Shown here piece by piece: positions 33,791-42,263 of a stretch of 64,000 nt of DNA (positions are counted from its first letter, which is position 1; each line of letters starts with the position of its first letter). Origin of the DNA: Rubrivivax sp. (GTDB lineage: Bacteria; Pseudomonadota; Gammaproteobacteria; Burkholderiales; Burkholderiaceae_C); the NCBI GenBank assembly GCA_030653385.1, contig JAURZM010000056.1:37664-101663 (forward strand), given 5' to 3'. Position numbers and translations under genes: made by a program. Below the pieces are notes generated by a model, which saw only the letters and a list, made by a program, of their open reading frames with translations, was not told where the DNA came from and did no database searches.

Positions 33791-35383
33791 ATGCAAGAAA
33801 TCGTCCAGCAGCTGTTGATCATCGTGCGCGGCATGTGGAAGTTCCGCTGGCCGGGGCTTGTCGTTGCCTGGGTCGCGGCCGCTGTCGGCGTGGTGGCGGT
33901 GTGGAAGATTCCCGACCAGTACGAAGCATCGGCCCGCATCTTCGTGGACACCGACTCGATCCTGAAGCCGCTGATGGCCGGTCTGGCGGTGCAACCCAAT
34001 GTGGAGCAGCAGGTGTCCATGCTCAGCCGCACGCTGATCAGCCGGCCCAACCTGGAAAAGCTCATCCGCATGGCCGACCTCGACCTGAAGAGCCAGTCCA
34101 AGGGCGACCAGGAGGCGTTGGTCGAAAAACTGACCAAAGGCATCGAGATCCGCGTCGCCGGGGGCACCAACCTGTACTCGATGGCCTACCGCGACTCCGA
34201 ACCCGAGCGCGCCAAACGTGTCATCCAGTCGATGGTGTCGATCTTCGTCGAGTCCGGTCTGGGTGCCAGCCGCAAGGACACCGACTCGGCCAAGACCTTC
34301 CTGAACGAGCAGATCAAGACCTTCGAGACCAAGCTCGAAGAGGCCGAGGCGCGCATGAAGGAGTTCCGGCTTCGCAACATCGAAAGCCAGCCCGACGACG
34401 GCAAGGACCTGTCGGCGCGCCTTGGTGAGTTGGGCTCTCAATTGGCCGCTGCCCGCCTGCAGCTGCGCGAGGCTGAACACGCCCGCGACGCCGCCAAGCA
34501 GCAGTTGGCGCTGGAACGTGGTCAAAGCGGCAACACGGCAACACAAAGCCTGCTGCAAGAGTCGAACATTTCGGTGTCCACACCCGAGCTGGACTCCCGA
34601 ATCGAGGGCCACAAGAAGAACCTGGACGCCTTGCTGCAGCGATTCACTGAACGACACCCGGACGTGACCAGCACGCGGCGCTTGATCAAAGACCTGGAAG
34701 ACCAGAAAAAGAAGGAAACGCAGGAACTGCGCAAGGCCGCGATGGCGACCGCAGCGGCCAACGGCCCGGGGCCGTCTTCGATGAATTCCAGTTTGGCCGT
34801 GCAGGAGCTCAGCCGTGTGCTGGCCGGTTCCGAAGTGCAGATTGCCGCGCTGAAGGCGCGTGTGGGCGAATTCACCGCCCGATTGGCGCAGGCGCGCGAA
34901 TTGCTGAAAACCGCGCCGCAGGTCGAGGCCGAAGCGGCACAGCTCAACCGCGACTACGCCATCACGAAAAAGGGCTACGAAGACCTGGTGGCCCGGCGTC
35001 AGTCGGCCATCATGTCCGGCGACCTGGACGTGGCTTCCGGGGTGGCCGAGTTCCGGCTCATCGACCCGCCACGTGTGGCGCCCAAGCCGGTGTCACCCAA
35101 CCGCTTGCTGCTGCTGCCGGCCGTGCTGCTGGTGTCGCTGGCGGTGGGCCTGTTTTTCGCTTTCGCGGCCAGCCAGATGCGCCCCACCTTTGCCAGCGCA
35201 GAAGACCTGCGTCAACAGACCGGCCTGCCCTTGCTGGGCGTTGTGACGATGTTGACTTCCGACGACGACCGTCGCCGTGACCGCATGAGCCTGTTTCGCT
35301 TCGTGCTGGCCTCGGGCGGCCTGGTGGGCCTGTTTGTGGCCGGTCTGATCACCATGTCCTTGATGTCCAGGTTTGGGGGCTGA
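33791..35383 (+). CDS. XrtA system polysaccharide chain-length determinant (PCP/Wzz family)
   Basis: A 530-residue polysaccharide co-polymerase (TIGR03007-like). Helix at about 17-40, a Wzz domain (IPDQYEASARIFVDT), a long coiled coil (about 170-390, with many Glu/Lys/Gln/Arg), a Pro-rich RLIDPPRVAPKPVSPN and a second helix near 440-460, with an extra helix at the very C-terminus. It controls polymer length and contacts the export lipoprotein. The kinase function is a separate gene that starts 4 bases after its stop. Confidence 0.9.
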   Translation: MQEIVQQLLIIVRGMWKFRWPGLVVAWVAAAVGVVAVWKIPDQYEASARIFVDTDSILKPLMAGLAVQPNVEQQVSMLSRTLISRPNLEKLIRMADLDLKSQSKGDQEALVEKLTKGIEIRVAGGTNLYSMAYRDSEPERAKRVIQSMVSIFVESGLGASRKDTDSAKTFLNEQIKTFETKLEEAEARMKEFRLRNIESQPDDGKDLSARLGELGSQLAAARLQLREAEHARDAAKQQLALERGQSGNTATQSLLQESNISVSTPELDSRIEGHKKNLDALLQRFTERHPDVTSTRRLIKDLEDQKKKETQELRKAAMATAAANGPGPSSMNSSLAVQELSRVLAGSEVQIAALKARVGEFTARLAQARELLKTAPQVEAEAAQLNRDYAITKKGYEDLVARRQSAIMSGDLDVASGVAEFRLIDPPRVAPKPVSPNRLLLLPAVLLVSLAVGLFFAFAASQMRPTFASAEDLRQQTGLPLLGVVTMLTSDDDRRRDRMSLFRFVLASGGLVGLFVAGLITMSLMSRFGG

Positions 35384-35387
35384 AACC

Positions 35388-36455
35388 ATGAGTAGCCTCA
35401 TCGAACAAGCGGCGCTGCGCCTCGAACAATTGCGTCAAGCGGGCATCGAGATTCCCGAGCCCGACCCGCAGCTGTCCCAGCCGTCTTCGCCCTTCGGCCC
35501 CGCCACGGGCGCCGTGCCTGCTGGCGCGCCAGCTGCCGATGTTTCGCCCGGCTTCCAGCGTTCGCTGCAGGCCGGGCCGGAAGCCGAGCCGCTGCACAAG
35601 TCGCGCCAGGTCGACCTGAACCTGAGCGCCATTGCGTCGGTGGGCATCGTCACGCCCAATGCGCCGCGCAGCCACATGGCCGACCAATACCGCGTCATCA
35701 AACGCCCGCTGATTGCCAACGCCATGGGCCGGGGTGCTGCCACCGTCAAACACGGCAACCTGATCATGGTGACCAGCGCTTTGCCGGGCGAAGGCAAGAG
35801 CTTCACCTCGATCAACCTGGCCATGAGCATCGCGGCCGAACTCGACCACACCGTGATGCTGGTCGACGCCGACGTGGCGCGCCCGTCCATCTTTCGCATG
35901 CTGGGCCTGCCACCCGGTCCTGGCCTGCTGGAACTGCTGGAAGGCAAGGCCGACATGGCCAGCGTGCTGCTGCGCACCAACGTCGACAAGCTGACCTTGT
36001 TGCCCAGCGGTTCGCCGCACCCGCGGGCCACCGAACTGCTGGCCAGCGACGCCATGTCGCAGCTGCTGGACGACATGGCCACGCGCTACCCCGACCGCAT
36101 CATCATCTTCGACTCGCCGCCGCTGCTGTTGACGACCGAATCGCGTGTGCTGGCCACCCACATGGGTCAGGTGGTCATCGTCGTTCACGCCGACCGCACG
36201 CTGCAAGGTACCGTCAAGCAGGCGCTGCAGACCATCGAAGCCTGCCCCGTGAAGCTGATGCTGCTGAACAAGGCGCGCAGCGGCTCCGGTGGCGGTTACG
36301 GTGAAGGTTACGGCTACGGTTATGGCTACGGTTATGGCTATGGCTACGGTTACGGTTATGGCAGCCGCCCAGCCGCTTCGGATGCCGAAGGCGCGGCGGT
36401 GCCGCCGGACGCTGCGGCGCCCGAAGCCGCAGCGCCCGAGCATCGACCGGCTTGA
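35388..36455 (+). CDS. XrtA-associated tyrosine autokinase (BY-kinase) with Tyr-Gly repeat tail
   Basis: A 355-residue bacterial tyrosine kinase. Walker A SALPGEGKSF (about 130-139), Walker A' VMLVDADVARPS (157-168) and Walker B IIIFDSPPLL. Instead of an ordinary tyrosine cluster, the tail has GYGEG followed by nine consecutive Tyr-Gly pairs (308-325), then an acidic Ala/Pro end. Phosphorylation of the tail by neighbouring subunits should control the chain-length protein. It begins 4 bases after that gene and ends overlapping a possible TTG of the next gene. Family: PEP-CTERM tyrosine kinase (TIGR03018-like). Confidence 0.9.
   Translation: MSSLIEQAALRLEQLRQAGIEIPEPDPQLSQPSSPFGPATGAVPAGAPAADVSPGFQRSLQAGPEAEPLHKSRQVDLNLSAIASVGIVTPNAPRSHMADQYRVIKRPLIANAMGRGAATVKHGNLIMVTSALPGEGKSFTSINLAMSIAAELDHTVMLVDADVARPSIFRMLGLPPGPGLLELLEGKADMASVLLRTNVDKLTLLPSGSPHPRATELLASDAMSQLLDDMATRYPDRIIIFDSPPLLLTTESRVLATHMGQVVIVVHADRTLQGTVKQALQTIEACPVKLMLLNKARSGSGGGYGEGYGYGYGYGYGYGYGYGYGSRPAASDAEGAAVPPDAAAPEAAAPEHRPA
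36294..36362 (+). repeat. In-frame GGY-TAY hexamer repeat encoding Tyr-Gly tail
   Basis: Alternating GGT/GGC and TAT/TAC codons encode (YG)9 from 36309 to 36362, with one more YG before a GAA interruption at 36303. The unit is six bases, so slippage would change the number of tyrosines without a frameshift. Synonymous changes break the perfect repeat and should lower the rate. Confidence 0.85.
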
Positions 36456-36466
36456 ACTTCGAGCCC

Positions 36467-38002
36467 ATGTCGGTTTCCCGTCTCAGCTGCGCAACCCTGA
36501 CCCAGCGACTGCCAGCCCGTGCAGTGGCGGCGGCCTGTTGTGCGCTGGTGGCCGGGGCCTCGGTTGCCACGTCTGCGCAAGCGCAGGGCATCCGCTTCAA
36601 CGCCAGCGTGGACGGCTCGCTCAGCTACGTGGTGAACAGCAGCACCGGTGGCCGCGACAACGGCGACCTGGTGGCTGAAGTGCGGCCCGGTTTCACGCTC
36701 AGCAGCCGATCGGGCCGCGTCGTGGGGTCTCTCAGCTATTCATTGGCCCTGTCCAGGCACTCGCGTGACCACGACGGCGACGGCGTGCAGAACCAGTTGT
36801 CGGCCAACCTGTCGGCCGAGCTCATCGAACGGTGGCTCTATGTCGACGTGACATCGTCCATCTCGCAGCAGGCCGCCAACCCCTTTGGCCAGCAGTCGGT
36901 CGATGGCAGTGCGCTGGACAACGGCAACCGCATCGAAGTGGGCACGCTGACGGTGTCGCCGTACGTGCGGGGCGTGCTGTTCTCCGACGTCAGCTACGAC
37001 GTCCGGCTCACGGGCAGCGCAACCAATGGCCGCCGTTCCATCACCGCCGATTCCACGCAAGTGGGCGCCAGTGCCACGCTGTCGTCTGCACTGCGTGGCA
37101 CCGCCCTGGGCTGGGCCCTGACAGCTTCCACGCAGCAGGTGGACTACCGCGCCGGCAGCGAGAGCCAGAGCGACCGCTACTCGGCATCGCTGTTCTACAA
37201 CGTCGATGCCGACCTCACGCTGACCGTGCGTGGCGGCCAGGAATCCAACGACGTGGCCAGCATCTCGCGCACCACCTACAACAATTACGGCGGTGGCATC
37301 ACCTGGCGTCCTTCGCCGCGCACGCGGGCACAGCTGGACAGCGATGAACGCTACTTCGGCCGTTCGCACCGCGTGTTTGTCGAACACCGCCTGGCGTCCA
37401 CTTCTTTCACTTTCGCCAGCAGCCGTGACTCATCGGGCGGCAATGACGCCAGCGGTGTTGGCGCGCCGGTGACGCTGTTCCAGGTCTTTGACCGCCAGTT
37501 TGCTTCGATCGAACCCGACCCCGTCTTGCGTGAATCCCTGGTGCTGGCCTTCCTGCGTGCGCAGGGGCTGGACCCCGCAGCCACGGTGGCGGGCGGTTTC
37601 CTGAACACGGCCGTGACGCTGCAGGACCGGCATGAAGTCAGCGCGGCCTATGCCGGCCGACGGGTGGCGATGACGCTGCAGGCCTACGCCAACACCAATC
37701 GCATCCTCGACCAGGCCGCCACCGGCGCTGCGCGGGAAACGGTGCGCCAGCATGGCTACCAGGGCAATGCGTCCTATCGCCTGACCCCGGACAGCAGCGT
37801 GTCCATGTCCGGCTCAAGGCTGATGACCAAAGCGACACCCACCCAGAGTGGCACCGACCTGAAGTCACTGTCCCTCAGCTGGGGCCAGCAACTTGGCCGC
37901 CGCACCTCGGCTTCCGCATCGCTGCGCTACACCGTGTTCAACAGCGCCACCTCGCCTTACCGCGAAGCCGCCATCTCAGCTTCGCTGAGCCACCGGTTCT
38001 GA
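36467..38002 (+). CDS. PEP-CTERM system-associated outer-membrane beta-barrel protein
   Basis: A 511-residue secreted protein of the TIGR03016 type. Signal peptide with TSAQAQG cleavage region near residue 40, then amphipathic beta strands with alternating hydrophobic residues to a terminal aromatic (SLSHRF), the signature of outer-membrane barrels. It probably forms a channel or assembly partner for the polymer, given its fixed place after the tyrosine kinase. ATG 36467 chosen; a TTG at 36452 overlapping the kinase stop is an alternative. Confidence 0.85.
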   Translation: MSVSRLSCATLTQRLPARAVAAACCALVAGASVATSAQAQGIRFNASVDGSLSYVVNSSTGGRDNGDLVAEVRPGFTLSSRSGRVVGSLSYSLALSRHSRDHDGDGVQNQLSANLSAELIERWLYVDVTSSISQQAANPFGQQSVDGSALDNGNRIEVGTLTVSPYVRGVLFSDVSYDVRLTGSATNGRRSITADSTQVGASATLSSALRGTALGWALTASTQQVDYRAGSESQSDRYSASLFYNVDADLTLTVRGGQESNDVASISRTTYNNYGGGITWRPSPRTRAQLDSDERYFGRSHRVFVEHRLASTSFTFASSRDSSGGNDASGVGAPVTLFQVFDRQFASIEPDPVLRESLVLAFLRAQGLDPAATVAGGFLNTAVTLQDRHEVSAAYAGRRVAMTLQAYANTNRILDQAATGAARETVRQHGYQGNASYRLTPDSSVSMSGSRLMTKATPTQSGTDLKSLSLSWGQQLGRRTSASASLRYTVFNSATSPYREAAISASLSHRF

Positions 38003-38006
38003 CACC

Positions 38007-39110
38007 ATGTACGAAGCCTTCTACGGCTTGACGGCCAAGCCGTTCCAGCTGAACCCCGACCCCAGCTTCTACTTCGCCAGCAAGCAGCACCGGCGGGCCA
38101 AGGCCTACCTGGAATACGGTGTGTCGCGCAACGAAGGCTTCATCGTCATCACCGGTGAAATCGGTGCCGGCAAGACGATGGTGCTGCGCAGCCTGATCGA
38201 AGGCCTGAACGGCAGCAACGTCATCACCGGCCACCTGGTCACCACGCAGCTGGGCGCCGAAGACACGCTGCGCATGGTGGGCGCGGCCTTCGGCTTCCGT
38301 GTCAAGGACGTGCCCAAGAGCGAACTGCTCATCACGCTGGAAGCCTTTCTCATCAGCCAGACCAGCAAGGGCAAACGTTGCCTGCTGATCGTGGACGAAG
38401 CGCAGAACCTGACACCGCGTGCGGTGGAAGAGCTGCGCATGCTCAGCAACTTCCAGTTTGGCAACCAGGCGCTGCTGCAAAGCTTCCTGGTCGGCCAGCC
38501 CGAGTTCCGCGAAATCTTGCAGCGGCCCGAGATGGAGCAGTTCCGCCAGCGTGTGGCCGCCACCTGCCACATCGGCCCGCTGGACGCCGACGAAACCCGC
38601 GGCTACATCGAACACCGCCTGAAGTGCGCCGGCTCGAAAGGCAAGCCCAGCTTCGAGCCTGCGGCCTTCGAAGGCATCTTCAAGGCCAGCGCCGGCATTC
38701 CGCGGCGCATCAATGCGGTGTGCGACCGCCTGCTGCTGGCCGGGTTCCTGGCCGGGCGCACGGCCTTGACGGCCGATGACGTGGCCGAGGTGGTGCGCGA
38801 ATTCCAGCAGGAAAACGCCGTCGCTTCACGTCCCGCGCCGGCACACCAGCTGTCGGGCGGCGAACCTTCCATGCCCGGTGGCCTGGCTGGCGCCGAGCTC
38901 GACCTGGACCTGAGCCAGCTCAAGCTGTCCGGCGAAGAAGCCGACGGCATGAGCCAGCAGATTGCCGCGCTCACCGCCGACCAGCGCGGCGACCAGCTGC
39001 AGCGCCTGGAACGCGGCCTGCTGCGGCTGGAGCGCATCAATGTGCAGACCCTGAACATGCTGCAGAAGCTGGTGGCCGCGGTCAAAAAACCGGGTGACGA
39101 AACCAAGTGA
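38007..39110 (+). CDS. XrtA-associated ATPase (ExeA-like AAA)
   Basis: A 367-residue AAA ATPase (TIGR03015-like), similar to general secretion ExeA. Starts MYEAFYGLTAKPFQL, P-loop GEIGAGKT at 50-57, Walker B LLIVDEAQNL about 128-137, sensor arginine region QRVAATCHIGPL. The C-terminus after about 265 is a low-complexity linker and a short coiled coil. Gap of 4 bases to the barrel gene. Likely energises or positions the envelope machinery. Its stop overlaps the GTG of wecB. Confidence 0.9.
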   Translation: MYEAFYGLTAKPFQLNPDPSFYFASKQHRRAKAYLEYGVSRNEGFIVITGEIGAGKTMVLRSLIEGLNGSNVITGHLVTTQLGAEDTLRMVGAAFGFRVKDVPKSELLITLEAFLISQTSKGKRCLLIVDEAQNLTPRAVEELRMLSNFQFGNQALLQSFLVGQPEFREILQRPEMEQFRQRVAATCHIGPLDADETRGYIEHRLKCAGSKGKPSFEPAAFEGIFKASAGIPRRINAVCDRLLLAGFLAGRTALTADDVAEVVREFQQENAVASRPAPAHQLSGGEPSMPGGLAGAELDLDLSQLKLSGEEADGMSQQIAALTADQRGDQLQRLERGLLRLERINVQTLNMLQKLVAAVKKPGDETK

Positions 39111-40264
39111 GCATCCAGCAGGACACCCAGACCCTGGGCCCCGTGATGTGCATCGTGGGTGCGCGCCCCAACTTCATGAAGATGGCGCCCATCCTGCGTG
39201 CGCTGGCCAGCCACCAGCCGCCGCTGCCGGCGCTGCTGGTGCACACCGGCCAGCACTACGACGCCAGCATGAGCGACCAGCTCTTTGCCGACCTGCGCCT
39301 GCCACGCCCCGACATCAACCTGGAAGTGGGCTCGGGTTCACACGCCGTGCAGACCGCCGAGGTCATGAAACGCTTCGAACCGGCGCTGGACGAACACAAG
39401 CCCTCGTGTGTGCTGGTGGTGGGCGACGTCAACTCCACGCTGGCCTGCACGCTGGTGGCGGTGAAAAAAGGCGTGCCCGTGGTGCACGTCGAAGCCGGCC
39501 TGCGCAGCTACGACCGCAAGATGCCCGAAGAGATCAACCGCGTGCTCACCGACCAGGTGGCCGACCGGCTGTACACCACCGAGCGCAGCGCGTTGGCCAA
39601 TCTGCTGCGCGAAGGGGTGGCCGAAGAGCGCGTGTGTTTCACCGGCAACGTGATGATCGACTCGCTGCTGTCCAACCGCGATGCCGCGCGCCCCGCCGCG
39701 GCCACGCTGCAGGCCCATGGCTTCGACCCGGCTGTGCTGCAGCATGCCAAGGGCTACGGCGTGGTCACGCTGCACCGGCCGTCGAATGTCGACGACGCAC
39801 AGACGCTGACCGTGCTGCTGGGTGTGCTGCGCGAAGTGGCCGCACAGTTGCCGCTGGTGTTTGCGCTGCACCCGCGCACCCGCAACAACATCGACCGTTT
39901 TGGCCTGCAGCACCTGCTGGACCCGCAGAGCATGGTGCTGCTGCCGCCCCAGGGTTACCTGGAGATGCTGGGCCTGATGGCCGGCGCCACGCTGGTGCTC
40001 ACCGATTCCGGCGGCCTGCAGGAAGAAACCACCGCGCTGGGCGTGCCCTGCCTGACCATGCGCGAGAACACCGAGCGCCCGATCACGGTGGAGCAGGGCA
40101 CCAACACCATGGTGGGCCGCGACGTGCAGGCCATCCGCACCGGCGTGGCAGAAATCCTGGCCGGCCGCGGCAAGCAGGGCCGGGTGCCCGAGTATTGGGA
40201 CGGTCGCGCCGCAGAACGCATTGCCGCCGATTTGTTCCTTTGGTTGCAAGCCGCAACCGGGTGA
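39107..40264 (+). CDS. wecB: UDP-N-acetylglucosamine 2-epimerase, non-hydrolysing
   Basis: A 385-residue WecB-family enzyme: VGARPNFMKMAPI near the N-terminus, VHVEAGLRSYDR, GNVMIDSLL, TLHRPSNVDD, LTDSGGLQEE and MRENTERPITVEQGTN, which line the UDP-GlcNAc site. It converts UDP-GlcNAc to UDP-ManNAc for the polymer. GTG 39107 overlaps the ATPase stop (GTGA); ATG 39146 is a possible later start but lies directly at the first strand. With the TviB-like dehydrogenase downstream, UDP-ManNAcA could be produced. Confidence 0.9.
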   Translation: MSIQQDTQTLGPVMCIVGARPNFMKMAPILRALASHQPPLPALLVHTGQHYDASMSDQLFADLRLPRPDINLEVGSGSHAVQTAEVMKRFEPALDEHKPSCVLVVGDVNSTLACTLVAVKKGVPVVHVEAGLRSYDRKMPEEINRVLTDQVADRLYTTERSALANLLREGVAEERVCFTGNVMIDSLLSNRDAARPAAATLQAHGFDPAVLQHAKGYGVVTLHRPSNVDDAQTLTVLLGVLREVAAQLPLVFALHPRTRNNIDRFGLQHLLDPQSMVLLPPQGYLEMLGLMAGATLVLTDSGGLQEETTALGVPCLTMRENTERPITVEQGTNTMVGRDVQAIRTGVAEILAGRGKQGRVPEYWDGRAAERIAADLFLWLQAATG

Positions 40265-40277
40265 TCCTTCAAGGCTC

Positions 40278-41132
40278 ATGTTGGCCCCCGCACTCACCAA
40301 TGCCCTGACCATCGACGTGGAAGACTACTTCCAGGTCTCTGCCTTTGCGCCCTACATCCGCCGCGACGAATGGGACGCCCGCGAATGCCGGGTCGAGCGC
40401 AACGTCGAACGCATTTTGGCCATGCTGGCCCAGCGCGACACCAAGGCCACCTTTTTCACGCTGGGCTGGGTGGCCGAACGTTACCCGCAACTCGTCAAGC
40501 GCATCGTCGAAGGTGGCCACGAGCTGGCCAGCCACGGCTATGGCCACGAACGTGCCAGCGACTTGTCGCAGGAAGCCTTTGCGCAGGACGTGGGCCGCGC
40601 CAAGAAGCTGCTGGAAGACATCGCCGGCCGCGAAGTGCTGGGCTACCGGGCCCCCAGTTTTTCCATCGGCACGGGCAACCTCTGGGCCTTCGACCAACTG
40701 GCGCGTGCCGGCTACACCTACAGCAGCAGCATCTACCCCATCGCACACGACCACTACGGCATGCCCGATTCGCCGCGTTTTGCCTACCGCGTGGCCAGCG
40801 GCCTGCTGGAAGTGCCGGTGACCACGCTGCGCATGATGAGCCGCAACCTGCCCAGCAGCGGCGGCGGCTACTTCCGGCTGCTGCCCTACGGCATTTCGCG
40901 CTGGATGATCCGCCGCATCAACACCGTCGACCGCGAATCGGCCATCTTCTATTTCCACCCCTGGGAAATCGACAGCGAACAACCGCGTGTGGCGGGCATC
41001 GACGCCAAGACCCGCTTCCGGCACTACGTGAACATCCCGCGCATGGAAGCCAAGCTGCAGTCGCTGCTGGCCGACTTCCGCTGGGGCCGCATGGACCAGA
41101 TCTTTCTGGCCCGCGACGCGGCCAAAGCCTAG
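40278..41132 (+). CDS. XrtA system polysaccharide deacetylase
   Basis: A 284-residue NodB-domain enzyme (TIGR03006-like). Metal and catalytic residues: TIDVEDYFQ with the Asp pair at the N-terminus and SHGYGHE carrying the His pair; GYRAPSFS follows. It lacks a signal peptide, as usual for this group, so it may act on lipid-linked intermediates in the cytoplasm. ATG 40278 lies 13 bases after the wecB stop. It would remove N-acetyl groups from HexNAc residues, giving positive charges to the polymer. Confidence 0.9.
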   Translation: MLAPALTNALTIDVEDYFQVSAFAPYIRRDEWDARECRVERNVERILAMLAQRDTKATFFTLGWVAERYPQLVKRIVEGGHELASHGYGHERASDLSQEAFAQDVGRAKKLLEDIAGREVLGYRAPSFSIGTGNLWAFDQLARAGYTYSSSIYPIAHDHYGMPDSPRFAYRVASGLLEVPVTTLRMMSRNLPSSGGGYFRLLPYGISRWMIRRINTVDRESAIFYFHPWEIDSEQPRVAGIDAKTRFRHYVNIPRMEAKLQSLLADFRWGRMDQIFLARDAAKA

Positions 41133-41144
41133 AAGGGCAGCAGC

Positions 41145-42182
41145 GTGCCGGTTGTCGAGCGTCTCAAGAACGAAGACGCCCGCGAGTGCAACTCGTGGGA
41201 CACGTTTGTCATGGCCTGCCCGCAGGCCACGTTTTTTCACCGCGCCGGCTGGCAGCGCATCATGCGCAAGGTCTTCCGCCACGACACCCACTACCTGCTG
41301 GCCCGCACCGACGGGCGCATCACCGGCGTGTTGCCGCTGGCGCACGTCAACAGCCTGCTGTTTGGCAACGCACTGACGAGCCTGCCCTTTGCGGCCTATG
41401 GTGGCGTGGCATCCAACGACGAAGCCAGCGCGTCCGCCCTGGTGCAGGCAGCGCAGGCCCTGGCGCAGAAACTGGGTGTGCAGCACCTGGAGCTGCGCAA
41501 CCTGACACGCCAGCACCCCGACTGGCCGGCGCAGGACCTGTACGTCACCTTCCGCAAGGAAATCCTGGCCGACGAAGAGGCCAATATGCTGGCCATTCCA
41601 CGCAAGCAGCGCGCCATGGTGCGCAAAGGCATCAAGAATGGCCTGAAGAGTGAAGTCGACAGCAACGTCGACCGCTTTTTCAGCCTGTACGCCAGCAATG
41701 TGCACCGCCACGGCACACCGGCCTTGTCCAGAAGCTACTTCCAGGCCCTGCAGCAAGAGTTCGGCAAGGACTGTGAAGTGCTCACCGTCACTGGCCCCGA
41801 AGGCCAGTTGCTGTCCAGCGTGCTGAGCTTCTACTTCCGCGACGAGGTGCTGCCCTACTACGCCGGTGACGACGAAGCCGCCCGTGACCTGGCCGCCAAC
41901 GACTTCAAGTACTGGGAACTGATGCGCCGTTCCTGCGCACGCGGCCTGAAGGTCTTCGACTACGGCCGCAGCAAACAGGGCACGGGGCCGTTTGCCTTCA
42001 AGAAAAACTGGGGCTTCGAGCCGCAGACGCTGCACTACGAATACCAGCTGTACAAACGCGACGCCGTGCCGCAGAACAACCCGGCCAACCCCAAGTACCA
42101 GCTGATGATCAAGACGTGGCGCAAGCTGCCGGTGGGCTTTGCGAATTGGCTGGGGCCGCACGTGGTGCGCAACCTGGGTTAG
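41145..42182 (+). CDS. FemAB-family XrtA-associated protein
   Basis: A 345-residue protein with two GNAT-like domains of the FemAB type (TIGR03019-like). Segments TFFHRAGWQRIM, ELRNLTRQHPDWP, FDYGRSKQGTGPFAFKKNWGFEP are characteristic. FemAB relatives transfer amino acids from aminoacyl-tRNA, so this one may aminoacylate the sugar polymer or a lipid intermediate. GTG 41145 start, preceded by GAAGGG. It stands between deacetylase and exosortase; the deacetylated amino group would be a natural acceptor, an inference. Confidence 0.85.
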   Translation: MPVVERLKNEDARECNSWDTFVMACPQATFFHRAGWQRIMRKVFRHDTHYLLARTDGRITGVLPLAHVNSLLFGNALTSLPFAAYGGVASNDEASASALVQAAQALAQKLGVQHLELRNLTRQHPDWPAQDLYVTFRKEILADEEANMLAIPRKQRAMVRKGIKNGLKSEVDSNVDRFFSLYASNVHRHGTPALSRSYFQALQQEFGKDCEVLTVTGPEGQLLSSVLSFYFRDEVLPYYAGDDEAARDLAANDFKYWELMRRSCARGLKVFDYGRSKQGTGPFAFKKNWGFEPQTLHYEYQLYKRDAVPQNNPANPKYQLMIKTWRKLPVGFANWLGPHVVRNLG

Positions 42183-42263
42183 GGCCTGAATGAAACAGCA
42201 GAAGCAACAAACGACAGCCGGTGCCCGTGCTTTGTGCGCATGCGCGGACGAGAGGGCTATCTG

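Noticed and set aside
36303..36362. A CRISPR-like or minisatellite array
   Set aside because: The repeat is an in-frame codon repeat inside the kinase gene; there are no spacers.
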